Source: Paraburkholderia translucens | GTDB lineage: Bacteria > Pseudomonadota > Gammaproteobacteria > Burkholderiales > Burkholderiaceae | Assembly: GCF_020881035.1 (NCBI RefSeq) | Contig: NZ_JAJITC010000006.1 | Location: 62,001 to 126,000 of the forward strand | Direction of reading: 5' to 3' | DNA: 64,000 nucleotides | The notes under the pieces: generated by a model | The model's input: the letters and a program-made list of their open reading frames with translations, nothing else | Told to the model about the DNA's origin: nothing | Database searches by the model: none | In this document: positions 47,516-56,512 of the stretch, piece by piece | Layout of the letters: every line of letters begins with the position of its first letter | Numbering within the stretch: the first letter of the stretch is position 1 | Program-made: the position numbers and the translations under genes

Positions 47516-47556
47516 ACCACTGCGACGCGAATCACCCGACAGAAATTCGCTTCACG

Positions 47557-47593
47557 AATGCCGCTCAGTCTTCCGGACTGAGCGGCATTTTTT
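47557..47593 (+). terminator. Terminator of the ABC importer operon
   Basis: AATGCCGCTCAGTC (47557-47570) pairs with GACTGAGCGGCATT (47576-47589) around a five-base loop, then a run of T. On the plus strand it ends the importer operon. The reverse strand also has an A/T-rich flank, and the convergent EamA gene ends at 47592, inside this element. Confidence 0.88.
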
Positions 47594-48575
47594 ATGGTTC
47601 TCGCTGCATCAGAAGGTCCGGCGAGATTGTGTGGGTTGGACTGGCGTCGGACGCCGGACGCGCCGCTGCTTCCATACGCTTCGGATGATGCGCCGTCAGC
47701 GACGATGCCAGCCACGAACCCAGCACGATCAACCCGCCGCCGACCCACGCTACCGGCGGCAGGTGTTCCCCCAGCCACACCCAGGCGAACAGCGCGCCGA
47801 ACACTGGCTCGCTGCCCATCAACAGCGATACGCGCGTCGGCGTGCTGCGATGCACCGCATAGTTCTGCACGAAGAACGCGAACAGCGTGCAACCCGCCAC
47901 GAGGTACAGCACGATCGCCCAGAAACCCGCATGACGGAGCAGCGGCGGCAACGGTTGCCACTGCGAGTGAATCCCCGCCCGCGCAAGGCCGAGCGCCAGC
48001 GCCGCGCAACCGAGCGACACCACACCGGACTGTACCGCAGTCATCGTCAGCGGCGACACGGCGCCCGCCTGCATCACGCGCTTCGTCGCGCACACGTTGA
48101 TTGCACGCAGCAGCGCGGCCAGCACTACCAGCGCGTCGCCGGGCGCCAACGCGAGACGGCCGCCGCCGATCAGGAACGCACCGAGCAAGGACAGCCCTGC
48201 GGCCAGCCACTCGATTCCGCGCGGCGAGCGCTTGAGCCATACCCATTCGACCAGCGGCGTCATGACCACGCACAGGCTGATGAGGAACGCCGCATTCGAG
48301 GCGCGCGTTAGCTGCACGCCATACGTCTCGGCAAGGAAAATCCCAAGAAGCACGCATCCGGCACCGGCAATTCCGAACCGTTGCCGCCATCGCAATGGGC
48401 CCAACGCGCGCAGCGCCGGCGCGAGCAGCACGAACGTGATCCCGAAGCGCAGCGCTAGCAGACCCAACACGGGGTAGACGAGCAGAGCGCTTTTCACTAC
48501 GCCGTAGCTCGTACCCCAGATGAATGCCACGACGAGTAGCAGCAGGTCGGCGGAAACATTGAACCGGGAACGCAT
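47592..48575 (-). CDS. EamA/DMT-family transporter
   Basis: A 327-residue inner-membrane protein with ten hydrophobic segments in two EamA repeats. It starts MRSRFNVSADLLLLVVAFIW; GGAGGG lies eight bases upstream of ATG 48575. WGTSYGVVKSALLVYPVLGL and SNAAFLISLCVVMTPLVEWV are typical of repeat 1, GSEPVFGALFAWVWLGEHLP of repeat 2. Such proteins export amino acids or other metabolites; the substrate is unknown. It is divergent from the LysR gene at 48734, which probably regulates it. Confidence 0.9.
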   Translation of the reverse strand: MRSRFNVSADLLLLVVAFIWGTSYGVVKSALLVYPVLGLLALRFGITFVLLAPALRALGPLRWRQRFGIAGAGCVLLGIFLAETYGVQLTRASNAAFLISLCVVMTPLVEWVWLKRSPRGIEWLAAGLSLLGAFLIGGGRLALAPGDALVVLAALLRAINVCATKRVMQAGAVSPLTMTAVQSGVVSLGCAALALGLARAGIHSQWQPLPPLLRHAGFWAIVLYLVAGCTLFAFFVQNYAVHRSTPTRVSLLMGSEPVFGALFAWVWLGEHLPPVAWVGGGLIVLGSWLASSLTAHHPKRMEAAARPASDASPTHTISPDLLMQREP

Positions 48576-48733
48576 GACAACCCTCCTTCGACGAATGTCC
48601 GCATTGTCCGGTATGGCGTTCGAGGCGATAATCCCCCTGCGAAGTACATCTTTCATGCTTCAAATGCACAAATCGCTTTGCGCGGAACGGCTCCCGTCGT
48701 CGCCCCGCCTCGACCACCCTTATCGCCCTCGCC

Positions 48734-49672
48734 ATGCTCCCCGCCGATCTGCTTCCCCTCCTGCCGGACCTTGCGACCTTCGCGCGCGTGGTCGAAGCTG
48801 GCAATTTCTCGTCGGCCGCACGCCAGCTCGGCACCGCGCCGTCCACCATCAGCCGGCAGATGCAGCGGCTCGAACGCGCGCTCGGCGCACGGTTGCTCGA
48901 ACGTTCGACACGCCGTATCCGGCTGACGGAGTCCGGCGAGCAGGTCTATCGCCACTGCCGGGAGATGGTGGAGGCGGCGTCCGGCGCGGTGGACGCGGCG
49001 AGCCGGATGAGCGCACAGCCGCGCGGCCGCGTCAGCATCAGCGCGCCGATCTCGCTCGCGAAAAGCATGATTCACCCGCTGATCCCGGGCTTTCTGAGCG
49101 CGTATGAGGAAGTCGAGGTTCAGGTCGTGTTCGACGACCGCGACATCGATCCGATCCGCGATCACGTCGATCTTGTCGTGCGCCCCACATCGACGCCGCC
49201 GTCAGGGCTGGCCGCGAGACGGCTCGGCACGGTCCGCTGGATGCCCTGCGCGTCGCGGGCCTACCTGCAAGCGCGGGGCACGCCCAGGGAACCCGGCGAT
49301 CTTGCGCAGCACGATTGCCTCTGCCTCGGCGATGCGCCGGACGAGCACCGCTGGACGTTCAGGCAGGGCGCTCAGACGCAAACCGTCGAGGTACGCGGCC
49401 GCTACGTGGCGAATGACGTGGGCGCGCGGCGCGAAGCCGCATTGCTCGATTTGGGCATCGCCAGTCTGCCGGACTTTGCCGTCGCGGACGATCTGCGCTC
49501 GGGCGCACTGGTGCAGGCCCTGCCCGACTGGTCGTTCGAGCCGCGCGCATACAGCGGCCCGATCTGGCTGCTCTACCCGCCGAACCGCTTCCTGCTGCCC
49601 AAAGTCAGGGTGCTGATCGACTGGCTGGCTGAACGGCTGCCCCCTATAGAGCAACGTGCGGCAACAGCATGA
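48734..49672 (+). CDS. LysR-family transcriptional regulator
   Basis: A 312-residue regulator. The helix-turn-helix is FARVVEAGNFSSAARQLGTA with PSTISRQMQRLERALGARLL. The effector domain has VSISAPISLAKSMIHPLIPG and the C-terminal SLPDFAVADDLRSGALVQAL. The CrgA/YhaJ-like type is suggested by ERSTRRIRLTESGEQVYRHC. The start MLPADLLPLLPDLATFARVV is acceptable. Divergent from the EamA transporter (158 bases apart) and convergent with the GlcG-like gene. Confidence 0.9.
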   Translation: MLPADLLPLLPDLATFARVVEAGNFSSAARQLGTAPSTISRQMQRLERALGARLLERSTRRIRLTESGEQVYRHCREMVEAASGAVDAASRMSAQPRGRVSISAPISLAKSMIHPLIPGFLSAYEEVEVQVVFDDRDIDPIRDHVDLVVRPTSTPPSGLAARRLGTVRWMPCASRAYLQARGTPREPGDLAQHDCLCLGDAPDEHRWTFRQGAQTQTVEVRGRYVANDVGARREAALLDLGIASLPDFAVADDLRSGALVQALPDWSFEPRAYSGPIWLLYPPNRFLLPKVRVLIDWLAERLPPIEQRAATA

Positions 49673-49699
49673 TTGGAACCGCGACGAACCGGCCCAGGC

Positions 49700-50125
49700 T
49701 TACTGCATAAACCCCGCGTGACGCAGTGCCTCCTCAGCGGCCTCATGGTCCTGGACCGAGGTTCCGCCAGAAACACCGATACCCCCCACCAGACGCCCTT
49801 CGTGGAAGATCGGTACGCCACCGCCGACCGGCGTCAGCCGCGGATGATGCGCCAGCGGGGCAACAGCGGGCTCGGCCATGTACTGATTCCATTGATGCGT
49901 GGCCATGCCGAACGACGCGGCGGTCCATGCCTTGTCGATGGCTACGTCAACGGTCAGGAACGGGGCGGTATCCGAGCGTTCGAAAGCGCGCAGGTGGCCT
50001 CCTGCATCGGTAACGGCGATCGTCGCGGCGAACCCGCGCGCGGCGCAGGCGCGGCGCGCTTCTGCCAGCAGTGCTTGCGCGGCTTCCAGGCTGATCGTTG
50101 CCGTGCTGATGATGTGCGGTGTCAT
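49700..50125 (-). CDS. GlcG/HbpS-family heme-binding-like protein
   Basis: A 141-residue protein of the DUF336 (GlcG/HbpS) family. Blocks seen are ISLEAAQALLAEARRACAAR, AVTDAGGHLRAFERSDTAPF, DVAIDKAWTAASFGMATHQW and the Gly-rich VGGGVPIFHEGRLVGGIGVS. Members bind heme or corrinoids or act as accessory proteins for dehydrogenases; the function here is open. It lies 21 bases downstream of the alcohol dehydrogenase gene on the same strand, so the two form an operon. Confidence 0.9.
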   Translation of the reverse strand: MTPHIISTATISLEAAQALLAEARRACAARGFAATIAVTDAGGHLRAFERSDTAPFLTVDVAIDKAWTAASFGMATHQWNQYMAEPAVAPLAHHPRLTPVGGGVPIFHEGRLVGGIGVSGGTSVQDHEAAEEALRHAGFMQ

Positions 50126-50146
50126 GTTGATGCTCGTTAGAAGGGT

Positions 50147-51160
50147 TCAGCGGTTGGCAACGACGACCTTGCCGATCATGTTGCCCGCTTCGACCAGCGC
50201 GTGCGCTTCGATGAGGCTCGTGGCGTTGAGGCCGTCGATGCGCCGGGTCAGCGTATGTTTGAGGCGGCCCTGGTCAACCAGCTCCGCCGCGCGGCGCAGC
50301 AAGGCGTGTTGCCGTGCGATTGTGTCGGTGGTGAACATCGCGCGGGTGAACATCAGCTCCCAGTGAATCGAGATGGATTTTCCCTTGAACGGTCCGATGT
50401 CCAGACCCACCGGGTCATCGATGAGTGCGAACTGGCCTTCCGGACGCAGCACGGCGGCGATTTGCGGCACGTAGGCTGCGCTGTCGTTCAACCCGGCAAC
50501 GTGGGTCACGTGCTCGATGCCGAGCGCGGCCAACTGGGGGGCCCAAGGCTGATGATGGTCGAGGACGTGATGCGCGCCATGAGCCAGCACCCACTCGCGC
50601 GTTTCCGGTCGCGAGGCCGTGCCGACGACTGTCAGGCCCGTCAGCTCGCGCGCCAGTTGCGTGAGAATCGAGCCGACGCCGCCAGCCGCTCCAATCACGA
50701 GCAGCACGTTGTTGTCGGCCGGGTCCGCTGTCTGAACACGCAGGCGGTCGAACAGCAGCTCCCACGCGGTGATCGTCGTCAGCGGCAACGACGCGGCCTC
50801 TGCGAAATCCAGTGATGTCGGCATGGGGCCGACGATGCGTTCGTCCACGGCGTGCAGTTCACTGTTGCTGCCGGGCCGCTTGATGTCACCGGCATACCAG
50901 ACCCGGTCGCCCGGCTTGAAGCGCGTGGCCAGCGGACCGGTCGCGCGGACGATTCCTGCGGCGTCCCAGCCAGCGATGCGCGCACCGCCCTCTGGAATGT
51001 CGCCACCGCGCCGGACTTTGGTATCGACCGGGTTGACCGACACCGCTTTCACTTCCACCAGCAGATCGTGGCCGCGCAGTTCCGGCGTCGGCACCTCGAT
51101 GTCCTGCAGTGCCTGCGGGTGGCTGATGGGATGGTTCTGATAGAAGCCAATGGCTTTCAT
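50147..51160 (-). CDS. Zinc-type alcohol dehydrogenase-like / quinone oxidoreductase
   Basis: A 337-residue medium-chain dehydrogenase starting MKAIGFYQNHPISHPQALQD. The GroES-like part has VEVKAVSVNPVDTKVRRGGD and AGWDAAGIVRATGPLATRFK. The NADPH fold is LLVIGAAGGVGSILTQLARE, with ASRPETREWVLAHGAHHVLD. Structural and catalytic zinc Cys residues are absent, so it is probably a zinc-independent quinone oxidoreductase of the type annotated 'zinc-binding alcohol dehydrogenase family'. It is divergent from the LysR gene at 51258, 97 bases away, which probably controls it together with the downstream GlcG-like gene. Confidence 0.88.
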   Translation of the reverse strand: MKAIGFYQNHPISHPQALQDIEVPTPELRGHDLLVEVKAVSVNPVDTKVRRGGDIPEGGARIAGWDAAGIVRATGPLATRFKPGDRVWYAGDIKRPGSNSELHAVDERIVGPMPTSLDFAEAASLPLTTITAWELLFDRLRVQTADPADNNVLLVIGAAGGVGSILTQLARELTGLTVVGTASRPETREWVLAHGAHHVLDHHQPWAPQLAALGIEHVTHVAGLNDSAAYVPQIAAVLRPEGQFALIDDPVGLDIGPFKGKSISIHWELMFTRAMFTTDTIARQHALLRRAAELVDQGRLKHTLTRRIDGLNATSLIEAHALVEAGNMIGKVVVANR

Positions 51161-51257
51161 GTACGGGTTCTCCAAGGATGTTTGAGCGCATGTTATCTTT
51201 CGCCGATATGCGGATAAATAGCCGCCGCGACCAAACACTTTCGGCGTTTCAAAGAAG

Positions 51258-52187
51258 ATGATTCGACTCGATGACGTTCAGATCTTCGTGCACACGGTGG
51301 ATTACGGCAGCTTCTCGGAGGCGGCGCGCCAACTGAATATCGCACCCGCACACGCGAGTGCGTCAGTTCAGCGGCTCGAAAAGGCTTTGGACACGCGCCT
51401 GTTCACGCGGTCCACGCGAAGCATGCAACTATCGGAGGCCGGGGAGCGTTACCTGCCGCATGCGCGGGTCATGATTGGGGCGCTGGAGCAAGGCCAGCAG
51501 GCCCTGGCCAACGGCCGCGGGGTGCTGGCCGGGCCGCTGCGGCTGTCCGCTCCGTCTGACTTTGGTCGAAACCTGCTGTTACCGTGGCTGGATGAATTCC
51601 AGCACCGGCACCCGGGTTTGTCGCTGCACGTGAAAATGAGCGACCGTGCGGCTGACCTCATCCGCCAGCCGCTGGATGCAGTCGTGCGCTACGGAGCGCT
51701 GCCAGATTCGTCTCTGGTGGCCATGAGACTGGTCGACAACAACCGACGCGCATTGTGTGCCGCGCCGTCATACCTCGAACGGCATGGCGCACCGGCCAAA
51801 GTCGAGGACCTGCGGCGACACAACTGCCTTCGGTACGTCTGGAGCGAGCAGATCCATGAACGCTGGCGCTTTACCCCGCCCGGCGGCGAGCGCACCGTCG
51901 CAGTCACCGGCAATCGCGTCAGCGACGATGCCGATGCAGTTCGTCGCTGGGCGATAGCCGGGGAAGGCCTTGTCTACAAGTCGCGACTGGACCTGATCGA
52001 CGATCTGAAGGCAGGGCGACTGGTGGAGTTGTTTCCGCCGGAGTATTGCGAGCCCGCGCCGCTGCACCTGGTCTGTGCTCACCGTGCGCAACTGTCGCCG
52101 GCGATTAACGAGTTGCATGCCTTCCTGCGCGAGCGTTGCTCGGCGCTGCTTGCCACTTACCCCTGCCGTAGCTCCCGAACTGCCTAA
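51258..52187 (+). CDS. LysR-family transcriptional regulator
   Basis: A 309-residue regulator starting MIRLDDVQIFVHTVDYGSFS. The helix-turn-helix is AARQLNIAPAHASASVQRLE followed by KALDTRLFTRSTRSMQLSEA. The effector domain includes PLRLSAPSDFGRNLLLPWLD and the C-terminal WAIAGEGLVYKSRLDLIDDL. CrgA-like subgroup. It is divergent from the dehydrogenase gene and probably activates or represses it. Confidence 0.9.
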   Translation: MIRLDDVQIFVHTVDYGSFSEAARQLNIAPAHASASVQRLEKALDTRLFTRSTRSMQLSEAGERYLPHARVMIGALEQGQQALANGRGVLAGPLRLSAPSDFGRNLLLPWLDEFQHRHPGLSLHVKMSDRAADLIRQPLDAVVRYGALPDSSLVAMRLVDNNRRALCAAPSYLERHGAPAKVEDLRRHNCLRYVWSEQIHERWRFTPPGGERTVAVTGNRVSDDADAVRRWAIAGEGLVYKSRLDLIDDLKAGRLVELFPPEYCEPAPLHLVCAHRAQLSPAINELHAFLRERCSALLATYPCRSSRTA

Positions 52188-52500
52188 CGAGGTTCGCCAT
52201 TTCGCGATCGTCTCGACGGACCGCCGCATCTGGGCGATTACAGCCTGTGCGCGAGTTGTGTCCCCGGCAATCCGGGAAGATCCATGTGTTGACCAGTGCG
52301 CGTCCTGTCTCCCGTCATCAAACTGTTTGCGCCGATACGTTGGCCGCCGCGCAACATTTCTTTCCTTCGGCCCACCCACCCGAAGCCAACAGCCGGCTAC
52401 CAGCCGGAGCCAGCGGCAATGGCACGCTCGATGCATAACCACCGCGCAATTCAGGCGATTGCCAACCTCGATCGCAGATCGAGGCACAGCGAGGTGGATC
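52188..52500. other. Intergenic stretch with a hairpin before the small membrane gene
   Basis: No gene is supported in these 313 bases. CCTCGATC (52466-52473) and GATCGAGG (52477-52484) form an 8-base hairpin with a three-base loop just before the ribosome-binding site of the next gene and could affect its translation. Confidence 0.4.
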
Positions 52501-53064
52501 ATGTCGAGTGCACCGAGTCAACATCGGTCAACGAATGGGTACAGCGGCCCGTTCATGCGCGGCAATGCCGCGCATCGCCGCCATCCTCGTCGTTCGAGCG
52601 GATTCGTTCCATTCCGGTGGCACGTCGCCGGTACGATCGGCGGTGGACCGAGACGGCTGTTGCCATACCTCTTGCCTTGGGTGTTCGTCATCCTTGCGAT
52701 CGTCTTCATCGGGCTCGTCTTGAAGGGCGTGCTCACGCGTCAATTGCTGGTGCCGCCCGTCGAGACTCCGCAAACGCTGAGCGCGCGTGGCTATACGTCG
52801 AACTTCCTCGCCGAGCGGATCATGTCGGCCATGACGGATATCGCACAGGATGCCGAATCAATTCGACACGACGCGATGACCGGCAACGACGCACAACCGA
52901 ACATCCTCGCCGGTCATCTGCTCGCGCAAGTGCAAAAGACCCGATGCGAGCACGCGCAATGCGACTATCGCGAGATCACTGGAATCTATGACGAAGTCCT
53001 TGCGCTGCCCGCATCCGAGCAAACCGAATGGGCGCTCGCGGGACATGCGACGCAATCGCCCTGA
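52501..53064 (+). CDS. Single-pass membrane protein of unknown function
   Basis: A 187-residue protein. ATG 52501 is chosen because GAGGTGG lies six bases upstream. Residues about 1-50 are basic and cytoplasmic. One transmembrane helix follows (YLLPWVFVILAIVFIGLVLK), then an outer region with TLSARGYTSNFLAERIMSAM and DAESIRHDAMTGNDAQPNI. I have a vague memory of this outer segment from longer Burkholderia membrane proteins with C-terminal repeats, so this may be a shortened copy. A second protein with two membrane segments and a phospholipase gene follow on the same strand. Confidence 0.6.
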   Translation: MSSAPSQHRSTNGYSGPFMRGNAAHRRHPRRSSGFVPFRWHVAGTIGGGPRRLLPYLLPWVFVILAIVFIGLVLKGVLTRQLLVPPVETPQTLSARGYTSNFLAERIMSAMTDIAQDAESIRHDAMTGNDAQPNILAGHLLAQVQKTRCEHAQCDYREITGIYDEVLALPASEQTEWALAGHATQSP

Positions 53065-53118
53065 ACGGGGCGCATGCGCCATTTCAGTAGTCGACACCGC
53101 TGAAGAGGAGACAGATCG

Positions 53119-53550
53119 ATGGACAGCGTCGAAGCCCGGCTCGCCACGGGCGATATCGCCAACGCAAGGGCCGTGGGCGTCGCCAATCGCGACTGGGTTC
53201 CGAAGGTCCTCGCGATGGCGGTCGCAACCGGCTTCTTCGGCATTCTGCTGCTGATGGCGTTCCTGCCCCTGCCGGGCACCACCAAGGATCTCGTCAACGT
53301 GATCGCTGGCGCGTTGGGGGCCGTGTGGATCAGCATCATCGGCTATTGCTTCGGCACCTTGGTCGGCTCGATGCGCAAGACCGCGCTGCTCGCGAAACCA
53401 GGCGTGCCAATTACGCCCGATAGTGCGCCGACCTTCTGCGAACCGGCGTTGCAGCCGGCATCGCCCGCACCGGCGGCTGCGCCGGCAGGCGACGCATGCC
53501 AGCCGCTCGCACAGAGCGCACAAGTTCCGATCTTCCCGCGTGGCAGCTGA
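53119..53550 (+). CDS. Small membrane protein, holin-like
   Basis: A 143-residue protein; GAGGAGA lies about nine bases before the ATG. Two membrane segments are visible (VLAMAVATGFFGILLLMAFL and DLVNVIAGALGAVWISIIGY), followed by FGTLVGSMRKTALLAK and a Pro/Ala-rich C-terminal tail of about 45 residues with two Cys. The segment N-V-I-x-G-A-L-G-x-x-W-x-x-I-I-x-Y-x-F-G-x-x-x-G-S resembles small phage holin-like proteins. Any pore-forming role is unproven. It is 54 bases after the preceding membrane protein and 190 before the phospholipase gene. Confidence 0.6.
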   Translation: MDSVEARLATGDIANARAVGVANRDWVPKVLAMAVATGFFGILLLMAFLPLPGTTKDLVNVIAGALGAVWISIIGYCFGTLVGSMRKTALLAKPGVPITPDSAPTFCEPALQPASPAPAAAPAGDACQPLAQSAQVPIFPRGS

Positions 53551-53740
53551 GCCGATGCTGCGTTGGGCAAGCCATGCACGCGCCCCGTCCGGTGGGTCGT
53601 CGCGCGCATGTCCGCCTCCGGCCTCGCTCTTTCGCAAGCACGCGATTTGCGCTAAGTTGGCAACGCCGTAACGCATCAATCGACCTCAGTACGGCGGCAT
53701 GCCCGCGAAGTCCATCCCTTCCCCGCATGGAGCGATAAAA

Positions 53741-55294
53741 ATGAGTGACACCGAGCAGAACGCACAGGACGCGCAGAACGATCCGATCGAACACGTCGTG
53801 CTGCTGCTGATGGAGAATCACTCGTTCGACCAGATGCTCGGCTGCCTCGATGCCGTTCACGACAACCTGGATGGCGTGCGCAACGCGGCCGGCAAGTCGA
53901 ACGCCGACGGCGAGGGCAACATCTTCTATCCGCGTGCGACGCGCGAGAGGCAGATGAAGCACGATCCGAATCACGAGCACGAGGCCGTGATGGCACAGAT
54001 CGCGGGGGACAACGGCGGCTTCGTGCGTTCGTTCGTGAAGGACTATCCCAGGAGCAGCCTCGCCGCGCGGCAAGACGTGATGGGCTATTACCCGCTCGGC
54101 TTCCTGCCCGCGCTGCATACGCTGGGTTCGACATTCACCGTGTGCGACCGGTGGTTCTCGTCATTGCCGGGGCCGACGTGGCCCAACCGTTTTTTCGCGC
54201 TGACGGGTACGTCGAAAGGCCAGATCGAAATGCCTTCGGGGCCCGACGCGCTCCGTCCGCACTGGTACACCGAGCAGGACCAGGACACGATCTTCGATCG
54301 CCTGAACGAGGCGCGCAAAACATGGCGGGTCTACTTCTACGACTTTCCCGCGTCGTTGCTGCTGACGAACCAGCGGCGCGCGGAAAACCTCGCGAATTAC
54401 CGCTATTTCGACAAGTTCTTCGAGGACGCAGCGGGACCCGCCAGTCAATTTCCGCAATTCGTGCTGATCGAGCCGAAGTACTTCGGCGATGCGCAAAACG
54501 ACGATCATCCGCCGCACAACATCATGAAGGCGGAAAAGCTGATCGCGGATACCTACAATGCGCTGCGCTCGAATCAGGCGCTGTGGGAGCGCACGTTGTT
54601 AGTGATCCTCTACGACGAGCATGGCGGCTTCTACGACCACGTCTCGCCGCCCGCCGATGCGCTCGCTCCCGACGGGCACACTGGGAGCTTCGATTTCAAG
54701 CGACTTGGCGTACGCGTGCCCGCCATCCTGGTGTCGCCCTGGTGCGAAGCCGGCGTGTGCAACGAACGATTCGATCATTGCAGCCTGCTGAAGTACCTGT
54801 GCGACAAGTGGCAAATGCAACCGCTCGGCAGGCGCACCGAAGCCGCCGCCAACATCGGTGTGGCGATTCGCCGTGGCGGCAGCGCGCGAACTGACACGCC
54901 GGCGTTTATTCGCGTGACGAATGAATCGCTGATTACCGAGCACGTCGAACTGGAGCGCAAATCGTTGAACGGCAATCAGCATGGCTTGCATCATTTCGCC
55001 GACTTCCTGCACGCGGAACTGGACCGGCTCGCCGCCCAGGCGGTCGAGGCGGCCGCGCAACTCGCGCGCACCGGCAATGCGTGGGTGCGCTTCAAGAGCG
55101 CGCTGGGCTCGCTGATGATGAGTCTCGGCGAGTGGCTCAGCAAGGACTTCTACGACGCACGCGACCAGCGCGACGCGCGCACGAGCCAGGCGTTCACGCG
55201 CCTGCGGCAATCGCTGCCCAGCGCCACGCCAGGCACCGCGCGAAACGATGCCAGGGCAACGGCCTCGCCTGTCAGTCCGGTCTCGCCGGAATAG
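53741..55294 (+). CDS. Phospholipase C/acid-phosphatase family phosphoesterase
   Basis: A 517-residue enzyme of the phosphoesterase family that includes PlcN and AcpA. ATG 53741 follows GGAG eight to ten bases upstream. The metal/active-site block is IEHVVLLLMENHSFDQMLGC at residue about 13. SLPGPTWPNRFFALTGTSKG contains the nucleophilic Thr or Ser region, LYDEHGGFYDHVSPPADALA the second metal site, and VRVPAILVSPWCEAGVC the third. The start is cytoplasmic-looking and there is no signal peptide or Tat motif, unlike secreted Burkholderia phospholipases. The last 120 residues form a helical extension. It is either cytosolic or exported by another route. Confidence 0.85.
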   Translation: MSDTEQNAQDAQNDPIEHVVLLLMENHSFDQMLGCLDAVHDNLDGVRNAAGKSNADGEGNIFYPRATRERQMKHDPNHEHEAVMAQIAGDNGGFVRSFVKDYPRSSLAARQDVMGYYPLGFLPALHTLGSTFTVCDRWFSSLPGPTWPNRFFALTGTSKGQIEMPSGPDALRPHWYTEQDQDTIFDRLNEARKTWRVYFYDFPASLLLTNQRRAENLANYRYFDKFFEDAAGPASQFPQFVLIEPKYFGDAQNDDHPPHNIMKAEKLIADTYNALRSNQALWERTLLVILYDEHGGFYDHVSPPADALAPDGHTGSFDFKRLGVRVPAILVSPWCEAGVCNERFDHCSLLKYLCDKWQMQPLGRRTEAAANIGVAIRRGGSARTDTPAFIRVTNESLITEHVELERKSLNGNQHGLHHFADFLHAELDRLAAQAVEAAAQLARTGNAWVRFKSALGSLMMSLGEWLSKDFYDARDQRDARTSQAFTRLRQSLPSATPGTARNDARATASPVSPVSPE

Positions 55295-55486
55295 TGCCGC
55301 GCCGCGGCGGCACCTCCATCGATTGCGCGTTAACCCTCAAAGTTCCGGTCTTTTATATCAAATCCCGCAATAAACATTGGCCGAATCGCGACTTACTCTC
55401 TCCAGTTATCCAATTTACACTGCAATCACTGACTACGAACATGAACGTTCGCAGCAAGATAAAACCCTGAACTGGAGGTAAGTATC

Positions 55487-55798
55487 ATGAAATCGCTGAT
55501 CCAAGCTGTCGTCATCGCCGTCGCTATCGCCGCTCCGGTCGCTTCGTTCGCGCAAGCCAACGAGCCCGTGACCCGCGCTCAAGTGCGCGCCGAGCTGGAA
55601 CAACTGGAAAAGGCCGGCTATCAACCCGGCCACGCCGACCCGCACTATCCGGCTGACATCCAGGCTGCGCAAGCCCGCGTCGACGCGCGAAACGCCGGCC
55701 AGGCCGCTACCGGTTTCGGTGGTGCGGTGAGCGGTACGTCGGAAACGAGCCATCCGGCTCCGACGGTCGGCCCGAAGTCGGTCTACTTCGGTCAGTAA
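55487..55798 (+). CDS. DUF4148 secreted protein
   Basis: A 103-residue exported protein with a signal peptide (VVIAVAIAAPVASFA) and the DUF4148 core VTRAQVRAELEQLEKAGYQP followed by a D-P-H-Y-P motif. DUF4148 is a large, lineage-typical family of small periplasmic proteins in Burkholderiaceae with unknown function. The C-terminal half is Gly/Ala-rich. AACTGGAGG lies seven bases before the ATG. No partner gene. Confidence 0.9.
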   Translation: MKSLIQAVVIAVAIAAPVASFAQANEPVTRAQVRAELEQLEKAGYQPGHADPHYPADIQAAQARVDARNAGQAATGFGGAVSGTSETSHPAPTVGPKSVYFGQ

Positions 55799-55925
55799 GC
55801 AGTAACAGGGGCCGCGGGCGGTTCGGTAAGTCCTGGCGCAGTATCGCCGCGAGGCGGTATGGCGACATCACGCCCCAAACGCTGCGCCGATCAGCGCGTC
55901 AACGCGACGCGCTCTTACCGATTCA

Positions 55926-55973
55926 AATGAACTGGCCCACGGCCGGGTATCCCCGAGCGTGGGCCAGTTCATA
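55926..55973. repeat. Perfect 15-base inverted repeat
   Basis: ATGAACTGGCCCACG and CGTGGGCCAGTTCAT flank a 16-base centre (GCCGGGTATCCCCGAG). It lies 130 bases after DUF4148. No T-run follows on either strand, so it is not a classic terminator. It may be an RNA hairpin at the end of the DUF4148 message or a recognition site. Confidence 0.6.
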
Positions 55974-56084
55974 TCCGCTTACCTCCGTCATCGGGCTCCC
56001 GATGACTTCGCCCAGGCCTTCCGGCTCTGGGCGCTTTTTCGCGGCGCTCCATGTGCGCCGCTTTGAATCCTGCGCTGCCGGTAC

Positions 56085-56333
56085 TCAGTCGCGCGCGATC
56101 AGATTGCCGACCCGGCCACGCCCGGTGACGAGGCAACTCGACAGGAAGCTCTCGCTCTGCGCGCTCGCGCCGGCGTCTCCAAAGCCCTTTTTCAACGCAT
56201 CCGATTTGACGCGCGCCGCGCCCTGGTGGCACGTAATCGTGCCGACCTCGCCAGCTTGCGCACGCATCAACGCCCGATCCGCCATCAGATAGCCAAGCAA
56301 AAGCACCAACGCAATATTGAACGCCTGTCGCAT
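56085..56333 (-). CDS. Small secreted or membrane-anchored hypothetical protein
   Basis: An 82-residue protein. ATG 56333 has AAGGAG seven bases upstream. The N-terminus FNIALVLLLGYLMADRALM is a signal anchor or signal peptide; the remainder has two Cys (TITCHQGAARVKSD and SFLSSCLVTGRGRVGNL) that could form a disulfide in the periplasm. No family recognised. It stands alone between DUF4148 and the squalene/phytoene synthase. Confidence 0.6.
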   Translation of the reverse strand: MRQAFNIALVLLLGYLMADRALMRAQAGEVGTITCHQGAARVKSDALKKGFGDAGASAQSESFLSSCLVTGRGRVGNLIARD

Positions 56334-56512
56334 GGATCGTCTCCTTTTCGAAGAGACTAACGCGAAGCGCGAATGCGGTGGCCTAGGGCTTTCCCGATTG
56401 TTGAATGTTCAATGATCCAGAATAAACCGCGAGTACCGTTTGCGATTCATAGTGCATTGAAACGATTCAGATACATTCGATGCGCGTAATGCTTTTGCGT
56501 CGCTGTAGGCGT

